Assembly: GCA_938075195.1 (NCBI GenBank) | Contig: CALJGK010000024.1 | Location: forward strand, 1 to 39,256 | Direction of reading: 5' to 3' | Length of the DNA stretch: 39,256 nt | DNA from: an uncultured SAR86 cluster bacterium | GTDB taxonomy: Bacteria > Pseudomonadota > Gammaproteobacteria > Magnimaribacterales > Magnimaribacteraceae | Shown: piece after piece, positions 25,249-33,050 of the stretch | Numbering within the stretch: the stretch's first letter is position 1 | Layout of the letters: every line of letters begins with the position of its first letter | Position numbers and translations under genes: made by a program | The notes under the pieces: model-generated | Told to the model about the DNA's origin: nothing | The model's input: the letters and a program-made list of their open reading frames with translations, nothing else | The model's database searches: none

Positions 25249-26116
25249 CCTCTCTAGAAGAAAAGAATTTAGCCATCTCTTCTTCGGAGTTTTGTCTTAT
25301 CTCTTTTCGTGAAAGTATATTTTCAAAGTGTGATTTCAAGGAGTCATCCCATGCAGGATGAGACAGAATATAAAAGATATTTTCTTTTATGGCATCAAAA
25401 ACAATCTCAGCAATTTCTTGAGGTTTCTTACCTTGGCGAAGCATTGCTGACATAATTTCTGCTCCAATTTCTGGTTTAACTTCTTGAGCTTCTCCTAAAT
25501 GGCTTGGTCGGTTTCTTTCAGATTTATCAATATTGGTATCGACAAAACCGGGGCATAATACTGAGGCATTAATTTTTGCTCCTCTAGCAATTAAATCTCT
25601 ACTTAAGCCCTCTGTAAGGGCCATCACCGCATGTTTACTCACCCCGTAAGTACCAGCCCCTGGAAGTAATCCAGCCATAGAGACTGTGGTCACTACATGA
25701 CCTTCTTCGCCATGTTCCAACATATGAGGAAGAAAAGTTTGTATGCCCTTAAGAACCCCATGATAGTTCACGCCCATAACCCAATCCCAATCATGATTCT
25801 CAATTTCCCAAATTGCCTTACTTCCTGAATTAGCACCTATTCCAGCGTTATTGCATAAGACATGAATATTTCCATACTCTTCGGTCGCCTTTGAAAATAA
25901 TTCTTTAATTGAATCTTCTACTAATACATCTGTCTTAATTCCTATAACTCTGTGTTGATATTGTCTAAGACTCTCTACTGTTTTTTCTAATGCCTCTTCT
26001 TCAATATCAGCAAGAACTACTTGCATCTTTTCTTGGGCAAATTTTTCAGCTAATGCCTTTCCAATTCCACTTGCCGCTCCTGTTATGACAGCTGTTTTTC
26101 CTTCAAAGTTTTTCAT
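25232..26116 (-). CDS. Short-chain dehydrogenase/reductase with C-terminal extension
   Basis: A 294-residue SDR. TGAASGIG (residues 12-19), LADIEEE with an acid favouring NAD, NNAGIGA, TVSMAGLLPG with the Ser, and YGVSKHA with the Tyr/Lys pair are present. After the core, about 40 residues (SHPAWDDSLKSHFENIL and onward) extend the usual end, as in SDRs that act on bulky hydrophobic substrates such as steroids or long-chain compounds (inference). Sits 14 nt after the GST start region and overlaps the ene-reductase gene, so reduction of C=O and C=C in one pathway is plausible. Confidence 0.87.
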   Translation of the reverse strand: MKNFEGKTAVITGAASGIGKALAEKFAQEKMQVVLADIEEEALEKTVESLRQYQHRVIGIKTDVLVEDSIKELFSKATEEYGNIHVLCNNAGIGANSGSKAIWEIENHDWDWVMGVNYHGVLKGIQTFLPHMLEHGEEGHVVTTVSMAGLLPGAGTYGVSKHAVMALTEGLSRDLIARGAKINASVLCPGFVDTNIDKSERNRPSHLGEAQEVKPEIGAEIMSAMLRQGKKPQEIAEIVFDAIKENIFYILSHPAWDDSLKSHFENILSRKEIRQNSEEEMAKFFSSREDGEKY

Positions 26117-26130
26117 ATATTTATTTTGTT

Positions 26131-26880
26131 TTATTTCATATTGGCTAACTTTTCTTGAATAGCTATATAAGCTTTTTTGTTAGCATTTTTGATAGTTTCC
26201 ATCGGTGGAGCTTCTTTACTAATATCTCCTAATTCATATAAAGCGACATGAATATCATCATGAAAATCAACTTTCCTCATTTCGATAAGCCATCTTTTTA
26301 TATTAGGATAAGATTCAAAATCATAAACGTTGGTAAACATACTTTGAAGTTGGCCCATCTCAACATAAGCAGATATATCAGCAATGGTTAGATTGTCTCC
26401 AGCTAAATAACGTGAATTATTTAACCATCCAGTGTCAATTGCTTGAAAAGATTTTTCTATAGTAGCTTTAGATGCTTGTAGAAAATCTTCTGAGAAATTA
26501 AGATCTTTTCTTACCTTTGGTGCAACCAATGAAATAGATGATTCTCTTACGTTTCGATGATGAAGATGAAGATAGGAATCTACTTTAGCTCTTGCTTCTG
26601 GATTACTTGGATATAAATCATTCCAACCGTATTTATTGCATAGGTAGCACATGATTGCGTGAGATTCTGAAACAACAAATCCTGTTTCCGTATCCTCAAA
26701 ACTTGGAATAGTTCCTGTAGGAAACTTTTTAAGATATTCAGGATGTCGACTCCCTCCTTCTGAAGAGGAACCTGGATTTATTAATTTAAGCTCAAAAGGA
26801 GTCTGTTTAATTAACAACAGCCATAAAACAGCTCTCACGGGCTGAGAAAAAGGCACTCCATAAATTATTTTATTTTGCAT
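26131..26880 (-). CDS. Theta-like glutathione S-transferase
   Basis: A 249-residue GST. It begins KIIYGVPFSQPVRAVLWLL with a Ser in the theta-class catalytic position, then FPTGTIPSFEDTETGFVVSESHAIMCYL with the cis-Pro and Glu-Ser glutathione contacts, and in the helical domain LAGDNLTIADISAYVEM. The C-terminal extension of about 30 residues is typical of theta enzymes, which include dehalogenases; substrate unknown. Its stop lies 14 nt before the SDR start and its own start 20 nt after the TPR lipoprotein stop. Confidence 0.87.
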   Translation of the reverse strand: MQNKIIYGVPFSQPVRAVLWLLLIKQTPFELKLINPGSSSEGGSRHPEYLKKFPTGTIPSFEDTETGFVVSESHAIMCYLCNKYGWNDLYPSNPEARAKVDSYLHLHHRNVRESSISLVAPKVRKDLNFSEDFLQASKATIEKSFQAIDTGWLNNSRYLAGDNLTIADISAYVEMGQLQSMFTNVYDFESYPNIKRWLIEMRKVDFHDDIHVALYELGDISKEAPPMETIKNANKKAYIAIQEKLANMK

Positions 26881-26900
26881 TTAACTACCTATTAATAAAA

Positions 26901-28580
26901 TTAGAGATGAGATGCTGTTAAATCTATATCTGCAGCCATCCATGCTTGATTCCATTTTTTATAAACTTCTTTGGACTTTTCTATCTTGCCTTGCGATTCA
27001 AGTGATTGGTATAAGCCATAAAGAGACCAACCATTATTCTGATTCCACTTTAGATCTCTTCTATAAACCTTTTCAGCTTCTTCAAATTTACCGGATTTTA
27101 ATAAAGCCGCCCCGAGGTAGTGCCTCATAGGCTGCGCCCAATCTGGCGGTTCAGTATAATTATTTTTATCTTCTATCATGACTCCTTTTGTAAAAGAATT
27201 GATAGCATTTATGTAATCTCCTTTTGCCATGAAGAATTCACCCTCAAGTCCAAATGCAGCTACACTCAAAACCGAAGATGCAGGTGTAGCTCCAACCCTA
27301 TACTTATCTGCATTAGGAGAATTAGCTAAGGCTTTTAATTTATTTAGTTCATCTGTTGCTAAAGCAAAGTTTCCTTTTGCTAAATGAGCGCTTCCCAAGA
27401 CATAAGACCAAATACCATCTAAGTAAGGAGTACCCTGATGAGCAGGTTCTAACGAAATAATCTTATCCCACTTTCCAAAGATTTTTAATACTAGCCATGG
27501 AGCAGATACTCTTTTTTGACCACCCATGACCATCACGGCCTCACCTTTTATTCTGTCAGCCATAGTCCAAGCTGCTTTAATTGCAATTTCAAAATTACCT
27601 TGAACTGTAGCAGCATACCTAATGAAATCTAGTGCATGACCGGCATGTATCTTATGCGATAAAGGATAAGTTCCAATATTGGGTAGAGGCATATCACCCC
27701 ATAATTTGGCTAATTCAAGATCGACCTTTTGAGATCTTATATTACTATCAATAGCTTTCTGGTACTGACCTAACCTTACATATATATGTGCTGGCATGTG
27801 GACAACATGCCCAACAATCGGGATGGTTTGCTCTAAAGCATTCGCTGAAACTAAGGCTCTTTCAGGCTCCATAGAAGCTTCTATCAAGTGAATATGTAGA
27901 TGGTAAACTCCTGGATGAGATTGACCATTATTTATTATGTGCTCTAAAGCCTCAGCTACTTCTATTGTTTCTCCTTTAGGACTTCCATTACTGTCCCAAT
28001 AATCCCATCTTCGTATTGACATGTAACTTCCAGCATAGAGAGCTGCTATGTCTGGATCATCAGGGAATTCATTATTGAGTTTTCTCATTTCAGCTAAATA
28101 AGCTTGGTCTCTTTTTTCTGGATCAGGAATGGATTCTTCGTCATAAAAGACATACATGGCCTTGATAATTCTTCTTTCTAAAGGGTCAGCATTTTCTAAT
28201 CTTTCTAAAGCCTTTTTAATTGCCTTTAATCCCTCCCCTTTGGGGTCATCTGGCATTCTTGCATACCTTGAATTAGGATTTGGACCCATAGCATGAGCCA
28301 TGCCCCAATATGGCATAGGATGATCAGGATCTAGTCTGGAAGCTTCTTGGTAGGAAGCAATAGATTCTGGAAAGTAAAAACCCCAGGCAAAACGGAGTCC
28401 TTGGTCAAAGAAAATTTGTGATGCGGGTCTATTTGTAGAGATTTCTCGACTATACGATCCACTTCCTTCAATTAAGATTGCCCTTGGCTCATCTTTAAGT
28501 TCAATTAAATTATCATTTGAGCAACTAACTAAAATAAAACTTATGAATGAAGCTCTAAAAACATTAGAAAGAATGGTCAT
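26901..28580 (-). CDS. TPR lipoprotein with a conserved His-rich segment
   Basis: A 559-residue lipoprotein with lipobox LVSC (Cys20). The rest is built of helical repeats recognisable as TPRs, such as FDQGLRFAWGFYFPESIASYQEASRL at about 58-83 and three C-terminal units around 440-540. Between them lies HPGVYHLHIHLIEAS (His222 to Glu234) followed by GHVVHMPAHIYVR (His258, 261, 265), a density of histidines that suggests a metal site inside the repeat solenoid. The family is widespread in bacteria but has no known function. It starts 7 nt after the amidohydrolase stop, so the two are likely co-produced. Confidence 0.78.
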   Translation of the reverse strand: MTILSNVFRASFISFILVSCSNDNLIELKDEPRAILIEGSGSYSREISTNRPASQIFFDQGLRFAWGFYFPESIASYQEASRLDPDHPMPYWGMAHAMGPNPNSRYARMPDDPKGEGLKAIKKALERLENADPLERRIIKAMYVFYDEESIPDPEKRDQAYLAEMRKLNNEFPDDPDIAALYAGSYMSIRRWDYWDSNGSPKGETIEVAEALEHIINNGQSHPGVYHLHIHLIEASMEPERALVSANALEQTIPIVGHVVHMPAHIYVRLGQYQKAIDSNIRSQKVDLELAKLWGDMPLPNIGTYPLSHKIHAGHALDFIRYAATVQGNFEIAIKAAWTMADRIKGEAVMVMGGQKRVSAPWLVLKIFGKWDKIISLEPAHQGTPYLDGIWSYVLGSAHLAKGNFALATDELNKLKALANSPNADKYRVGATPASSVLSVAAFGLEGEFFMAKGDYINAINSFTKGVMIEDKNNYTEPPDWAQPMRHYLGAALLKSGKFEEAEKVYRRDLKWNQNNGWSLYGLYQSLESQGKIEKSKEVYKKWNQAWMAADIDLTASHL

Positions 28581-28587
28581 GACTTAT

Positions 28588-29799
28588 CTAAACTCTTGAA
28601 CCGGGAAAAAGTCTTAGAAAGTTTTCCGAGTAAAATAAATCCTTAGTCATCTCATCGCGATTAGTTAAAAACCTCTCGAACTTTCCAATTGGGTCAGTTG
28701 TACCTTCTACATGTGGGTAATCACTTGAAAAAAGGTACAGCTCTGGATGCGATAAGTCCATAAGCATTCCTACATCTTCGTGATGGAAAGGAGTAAAGGC
28801 CATCTGCTCAATCAATTGTTCTGAGGGTTTTCTCTTAATCTCACTTAAGTTCTTATCCACGCGACTCCATGTTCTAACAACATAATCGAGTCTTTTCATC
28901 ATTTCAGGAACCCAGCCTGCACCTAATTCAACACTAGCCCCTCTAAGTTTGGGATGTCTTTCAAAAACTCCATCCAAAACCATCATAGAAACGAAAACTT
29001 CAGGACCTTGGTGCATGACAACCATATCTTTAGCACGCACATTCTCTCCTCCGCCCATCCAATCCTTGCTAGGTGGCTTACCGTTATCAGACCAACTTTT
29101 GTCAAGCTGTAAGGGCGATCCTCCTACATGCATCAGAAAAGGAATTCCTTCCTCAGAAAGTTTTTCCCAAAAAGGATCAAGAGCAAGGTGACCAGGTGAC
29201 CTATCACCGCAAGCATAATGAGGAATCCATATGGCCTCTAAGCCTGCTTTAATAGCAAAATCTAATTCTATCATTGCAAGTTCTGGTTCATGAAGTGGGA
29301 TTACCCCAACACCCATCAATCTATTATCGGTTGAACAGAAATCGGACATAGCTCTGTTATGTGCTCTGGTAGCGCCGTACCTTAACTCAGGTGTAATTTG
29401 TACACCCTGCTTATCAACATATTTTGCTTTACCTCTCAAATCCCTAAAAGGTGTTACAACACTATGAGTAGCAAAAACTAATTGCTTCTTAAATCCAAGC
29501 ATGTCCATGGCTATGCTGCGGTCTTCTTTATTGAAAGCACCTAAAGCTTGGATTTCTTTAGATTCAACAATTAATCTATCACCGAGAGCAATTTGAGCAT
29601 CTTTATGTTCTTTGCTGTGTTGGCCTCCATTCTGGACGATAGCATCTACCTCTTCGTCCGTGACCAAACTAGCCTTGTAATTAACAGGTGGTATTAAGTT
29701 TTTAAATTCTTTATCAGCATAATCAATGATAAAGTTTGGTAATTCCATAACGTGGCTGTCAGCGTCATAGAAACTTCTATTATTTGGTGCGTAAGTCAT
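28588..29799 (-). CDS. Amidohydrolase family 2 (ACMSD-like TIM-barrel) protein
   Basis: A 403-residue metal-dependent hydrolase or decarboxylase. The N-terminal metal motif is DADSHVME (Asp14, His16) in place of HxH, as common in this branch; further ligands are His224 in FLMHVGG and Asp360 in LFSSDYPHVEG. Family members decarboxylate or hydrolyse aromatic and related carboxylates, and many are annotated only as amidohydrolase 2. The ATG follows an excellent GGGGG ribosome site. It is first in the group that continues with the TPR lipoprotein, GST, SDR and ene-reductase. Confidence 0.85.
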   Translation of the reverse strand: MTYAPNNRSFYDADSHVMELPNFIIDYADKEFKNLIPPVNYKASLVTDEEVDAIVQNGGQHSKEHKDAQIALGDRLIVESKEIQALGAFNKEDRSIAMDMLGFKKQLVFATHSVVTPFRDLRGKAKYVDKQGVQITPELRYGATRAHNRAMSDFCSTDNRLMGVGVIPLHEPELAMIELDFAIKAGLEAIWIPHYACGDRSPGHLALDPFWEKLSEEGIPFLMHVGGSPLQLDKSWSDNGKPPSKDWMGGGENVRAKDMVVMHQGPEVFVSMMVLDGVFERHPKLRGASVELGAGWVPEMMKRLDYVVRTWSRVDKNLSEIKRKPSEQLIEQMAFTPFHHEDVGMLMDLSHPELYLFSSDYPHVEGTTDPIGKFERFLTNRDEMTKDLFYSENFLRLFPGSRV

Positions 29800-29839
29800 A
29801 TTTTCCCCCTTGCTATATTAGCATTCAAAGGAGAAGAAG

Positions 29840-30403
29840 CTAAAGTTTTGGTGTTATTTTATCGAGAAGATCTTTAAGTTCAGGTTTATTTTGAATAATT
29901 TCTTCAGCTGAAAGTCCCTCAAGTTCATGGGGGAATACTAACCACTTATCAGTTTCATGAAGATAGTAGTCAGGCTTTCTGTCAGTTCTATTCTGCGAAG
30001 GCTTGAAATAAGGAGTAGCTATGCGGATTTCAGGAGTATTTTTTTTACAAGCTGTCTTTAAATCCAAAATAATTTGATCGATTGATTTTCCTGTGTCGAA
30101 TACATCATCAACAATTAATAAAGAATCTTCAGATTCGAGTTTCTTGATTAAATAGCTTAAGCCATAAACTTGAACACTGTCATTTCTTTCACCCATTCCT
30201 GAATAGTATGAAGTTCTTATGGCTATATGATCAGAATCAACTCCCAGAACATCGAATAACTCTTGAACAGCTATACCTATGGGTGCACCTCCTCGCCAAA
30301 CTCCAACAATATAATTTGGACGATAACCACTTTCGTAAACCTTCCAAGCTAGCTTGAATGAATCTTCTAAAAGCTCAGTCGCTCCAATGTAATGCTTTTC
30401 CAT
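29840..30403 (-). CDS. Hypoxanthine-type phosphoribosyltransferase
   Basis: A 187-residue phosphoribosyltransferase. The PRPP loop is LLIVDDVFDTGKS (residues 95-107), YIVGVWRGGAPIG gives the flexible N-terminal loop, and IRTSYYSGMG precedes the catalytic region. The C-terminal KWLVFPHE supplies the base-stacking aromatic. This is closer to hypoxanthine/xanthine-guanine PRTs than to APRT; which base it prefers cannot be read. It converts salvaged purines to nucleotides. A 40-nt gap separates it from the amidohydrolase downstream, and about 105 nt from the receptor gene upstream. Confidence 0.82.
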   Translation of the reverse strand: MEKHYIGATELLEDSFKLAWKVYESGYRPNYIVGVWRGGAPIGIAVQELFDVLGVDSDHIAIRTSYYSGMGERNDSVQVYGLSYLIKKLESEDSLLIVDDVFDTGKSIDQIILDLKTACKKNTPEIRIATPYFKPSQNRTDRKPDYYLHETDKWLVFPHELEGLSAEEIIQNKPELKDLLDKITPKL

Positions 30404-30465
30404 AATTTAATAATGTTATAGAAAGAAATAATACATCAACTGTTTGAGTTTAGGTTTAATCATAA

Positions 30466-30499
30466 AGCCCTCCTCCTACTTTACATTCAGAAGAAGGCT
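30466..30499 (-). terminator. Probable terminator after the TonB-dependent receptor gene
   Basis: Read on the minus strand, AGCCTTCTTC and GAGGAGGGCT pair over 10 bp (two G-U pairs in RNA) around a 14-nt loop. Only a short T-run (TTTAT) follows. The pairing works in minus-strand RNA but is broken by an A-C mismatch in plus-strand RNA, so it serves the receptor gene. Confidence 0.5.
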
Positions 30500-30508
30500 A
30501 TTTATAGA

Positions 30509-32848
30509 TTAAAACTTATAGCTTACTCTTCCCATGATTTGTCTGGGAGGTATGTATTCTATGCCTGTACCTGCAACTCCAAATACATCGGTCATGCTTG
30601 AATTCATGCCATCTTTATCTCCAGCATTAAGAAGCATCAAATCGATACCCCATTGGTCACCAATGAGATCTAAGCTTGTAGTGAAATTCATTATTGAATA
30701 AGAATCTACCTGATCCACTATAGGATTGTTGAAAACCCTTTGCTGGAAATCACCACGATATATAAGTTCAGCCGTAGTTGTGAGTAGTCCATATCGAGTA
30801 TCGATATTATATTCAACACCAAGATTAGCAGTTAATTCTGGGCTTTTTGCTAATTCGTTTCCTCGCAAATTTTCTCTTAAGGAGTAACGTGTTGGTTCTT
30901 CTCCGAAGAAATAGAGTTCTGCTTGCAAGTTATCTAGAGCCTCGTATGAAGAAGTTATTTCAGTATCAAGATATGCCACCCTCAAATCAAATGATAATGA
31001 CTCAGAAACTAGGCCGATTAGTTCGAGTTCTATGCCCTGCATTTCAGATTCAGGTATGTTTGCCACACCACCTCTGTATATATCAGGATCAGTAGATTGA
31101 AATTGCAAATTTTCGTAGTCATAAGTAAAAGCAGATACATTCGCTCTCATTCGACCATCCATAAAGTCAGTTTTTAAACCAATCTCATAAGCATCTATCA
31201 TTTCGCTCTCAAAGAAAGGGAAAATTAATTGTGGTGCTGGTGCAGCTCCAAAGCCTTCATTATCCATTGGGTATCCAAAAGTAAGATTACTTCCTCCAGG
31301 TTTGAATCCTTTTGTATATGAAACATAGACCATAGTGTCTTCATCAATATCATGTTCATAAGCCAGTCTTCCAGTTGTTTCATCTAGTTCATCTTGTATT
31401 AGATATTTTTGTAGACCGAAGAAGTTAGTAACATCACTAGCGAACTCGTCTTCTGTGTATCTCAGTCCAAAAACTATTCTATTTTGATCGTCAATATTTA
31501 CTGTTGCTTGACCATACAAAGATTGAGACTCTCTTGAAGGGTAAGCCTCTGATACAAATCCTAATTCAGCATCGAATGCTGCGAAACAAATCCCTTCAAA
31601 CGGATTTGTTGCACAGATTGGAGCGTGGGTATATGGAGTAAATTGACCATCCATCAATGCAGCTTGTTTATTATTGTTGACATCTTTTACTTCATAGATT
31701 GAATTGGCAATTTCATGATCAAAATAAAATGCACCAAGAATCCAATCAGTATTTCCAAAAATAGGTTCATTGGATATCAAATTAATCTCGAAAGTTTTAG
31801 TTTCAACTACAGAAGTTTCTGGTCTATATTCAGATCTATTATATGGAAATCCAGCCATAGGACCATTAGCATGAACATCACCAAAGTTATGCCTATCGTT
31901 GTCTCGACTTACATAGATATCATCCTCTTGCATGCTTGCAAGAATCTTTAGATTTGCAAAACCTAAATCTGTATTGAATATTCCAGCAAATATTTCTGAG
32001 CTCAGCTCATAAACTGACGCAGAATCTTGCCTTAGTTTTCTGGGATCTTGAGTTGAGTCATCAAGACCTTTCATAGCGGCGCCGTTATTCTCAGCTTCAA
32101 AGTATTGAGCAAATAATCTAAGAGTAGAAGTTTCGTTTAGATCAAAAAGCCAATCAGACCTTAGGGTAGTGTGATTTGTATCATCTAGATCTTGACCGTT
32201 TACTAAGTTTTCAGAAAAACCATCTTGATCCGTGGTGACCCAAGAAAAACGAGTGGCAACAGTGTCGGATAAAGGTATGTTAAGTCCACCTCTAGCCTTT
32301 GCTAAGTCATAGTCGCCTAAAGTAAGATCAACTTTTCCACTTAGAGCATCAAATGAAGGTAGGGTATTTATAACATTAACCGTTCCTCCAGTTGAATTTT
32401 GACCAAAAAGGGTGCCTTGGGGCCCTCTTAATACTTCAATTCTATCTAAATCTATAAAATCAGTTCTCAAAGAGAACTTCGAAGCAATAAATATACCATC
32501 CATATGTAATGCAACAGAGGGAGCCGCTATTGCATTCTGGTTAGTTTCGTCTCCAACACCTCGTATAGAAATAATGGTTTTATAGCCTTCATTTTTTGCT
32601 ACTGTCACTCCAGGAGCTATAGCACTAAGACCAACAAAATCTACTATATTTTTTCTCTCTATCTCGTCACTACTTAAAGCAGTTACCGCTTTTGAAACGT
32701 CTTGTAAACTTTCTACCCTTTTCTCTGCTGTAACAATAACTTCATCGATCACCAACTCATTTGAGAAAGTGTTAGGACTGATTGAGATTATTGATAGCGC
32801 AAGAGAAATTGAGAGGAAAGACCTGAAAAGGGAATTTGATAATTTCAT
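30509..32848 (-). CDS. TonB-dependent receptor
   Basis: A 779-residue outer-membrane receptor. A signal peptide (MKLSNSLFRSFLSISLALSI onward, about 30 residues) precedes a TonB box DEVIVTAEKR (35-44). The plug has SIRGVGDE, DRIEVLRGPQGTLFGQNSTGGTVNVI; the barrel follows and ends GRVSYKF with the terminal Phe. This layout matches the large group of receptors for carbohydrates, aromatics or lipid-like compounds rather than a defined siderophore. The ATG at 32848 lies eight bases after AAGGA; an upstream TTG-type extension is less likely. A promoter and a palindrome lie just upstream, and a purine permease gene diverges from it. Confidence 0.92.
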   Translation of the reverse strand: MKLSNSLFRSFLSISLALSIISISPNTFSNELVIDEVIVTAEKRVESLQDVSKAVTALSSDEIERKNIVDFVGLSAIAPGVTVAKNEGYKTIISIRGVGDETNQNAIAAPSVALHMDGIFIASKFSLRTDFIDLDRIEVLRGPQGTLFGQNSTGGTVNVINTLPSFDALSGKVDLTLGDYDLAKARGGLNIPLSDTVATRFSWVTTDQDGFSENLVNGQDLDDTNHTTLRSDWLFDLNETSTLRLFAQYFEAENNGAAMKGLDDSTQDPRKLRQDSASVYELSSEIFAGIFNTDLGFANLKILASMQEDDIYVSRDNDRHNFGDVHANGPMAGFPYNRSEYRPETSVVETKTFEINLISNEPIFGNTDWILGAFYFDHEIANSIYEVKDVNNNKQAALMDGQFTPYTHAPICATNPFEGICFAAFDAELGFVSEAYPSRESQSLYGQATVNIDDQNRIVFGLRYTEDEFASDVTNFFGLQKYLIQDELDETTGRLAYEHDIDEDTMVYVSYTKGFKPGGSNLTFGYPMDNEGFGAAPAPQLIFPFFESEMIDAYEIGLKTDFMDGRMRANVSAFTYDYENLQFQSTDPDIYRGGVANIPESEMQGIELELIGLVSESLSFDLRVAYLDTEITSSYEALDNLQAELYFFGEEPTRYSLRENLRGNELAKSPELTANLGVEYNIDTRYGLLTTTAELIYRGDFQQRVFNNPIVDQVDSYSIMNFTTSLDLIGDQWGIDLMLLNAGDKDGMNSSMTDVFGVAGTGIEYIPPRQIMGRVSYKF

Positions 32849-32878
32849 TAAAAATCCTTGTCTTGCAATCAAAAAGTT

Positions 32879-32906
32879 ATTCTACTCATGAATAGTAGAG
32901 TTGCAA
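32879..32906 (-). promoter_or_regulatory. Predicted sigma-70 promoter of the TonB-dependent receptor
   Basis: On the minus strand, TTGCAA (32906-32901) and TAGAAT (32884-32879) are separated by 16 bp. Transcription would start near 32872, giving a leader of about 24 nt that contains the AAGGA ribosome site. An inverted repeat fills the spacer. Confidence 0.45.
32881..32899. repeat. Inverted repeat, possible operator in the receptor promoter
   Basis: TCTACT (32881-32886) and AGTAGA (32894-32899) are perfect inverted 6-bp arms around seven bases. The repeat lies between the predicted -35 and -10 boxes and overlaps the -10, a typical place for a repressor to bind. Confidence 0.45.
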
Positions 32907-33050
32907 GAGTTAGCCGATAGAAACGTTAATTATTTCAAAAATTGTCCCTAAGATTCACTTTTTTCTCCTCAATTTTACTTTTTGGTAAAAATTTAATAGT
33001 AACCGATCAATAAATCTTTAAAGTAACAATAAAGGAGATTTCAATTCATT

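Noticed and set aside
32907-33050. Purine riboswitch before the NCS2 permease
   Set aside because: I could not find the three-way junction with its conserved loop sequences; only a weak TTTTAC/GTAAAA hairpin (32973-32990) is present.
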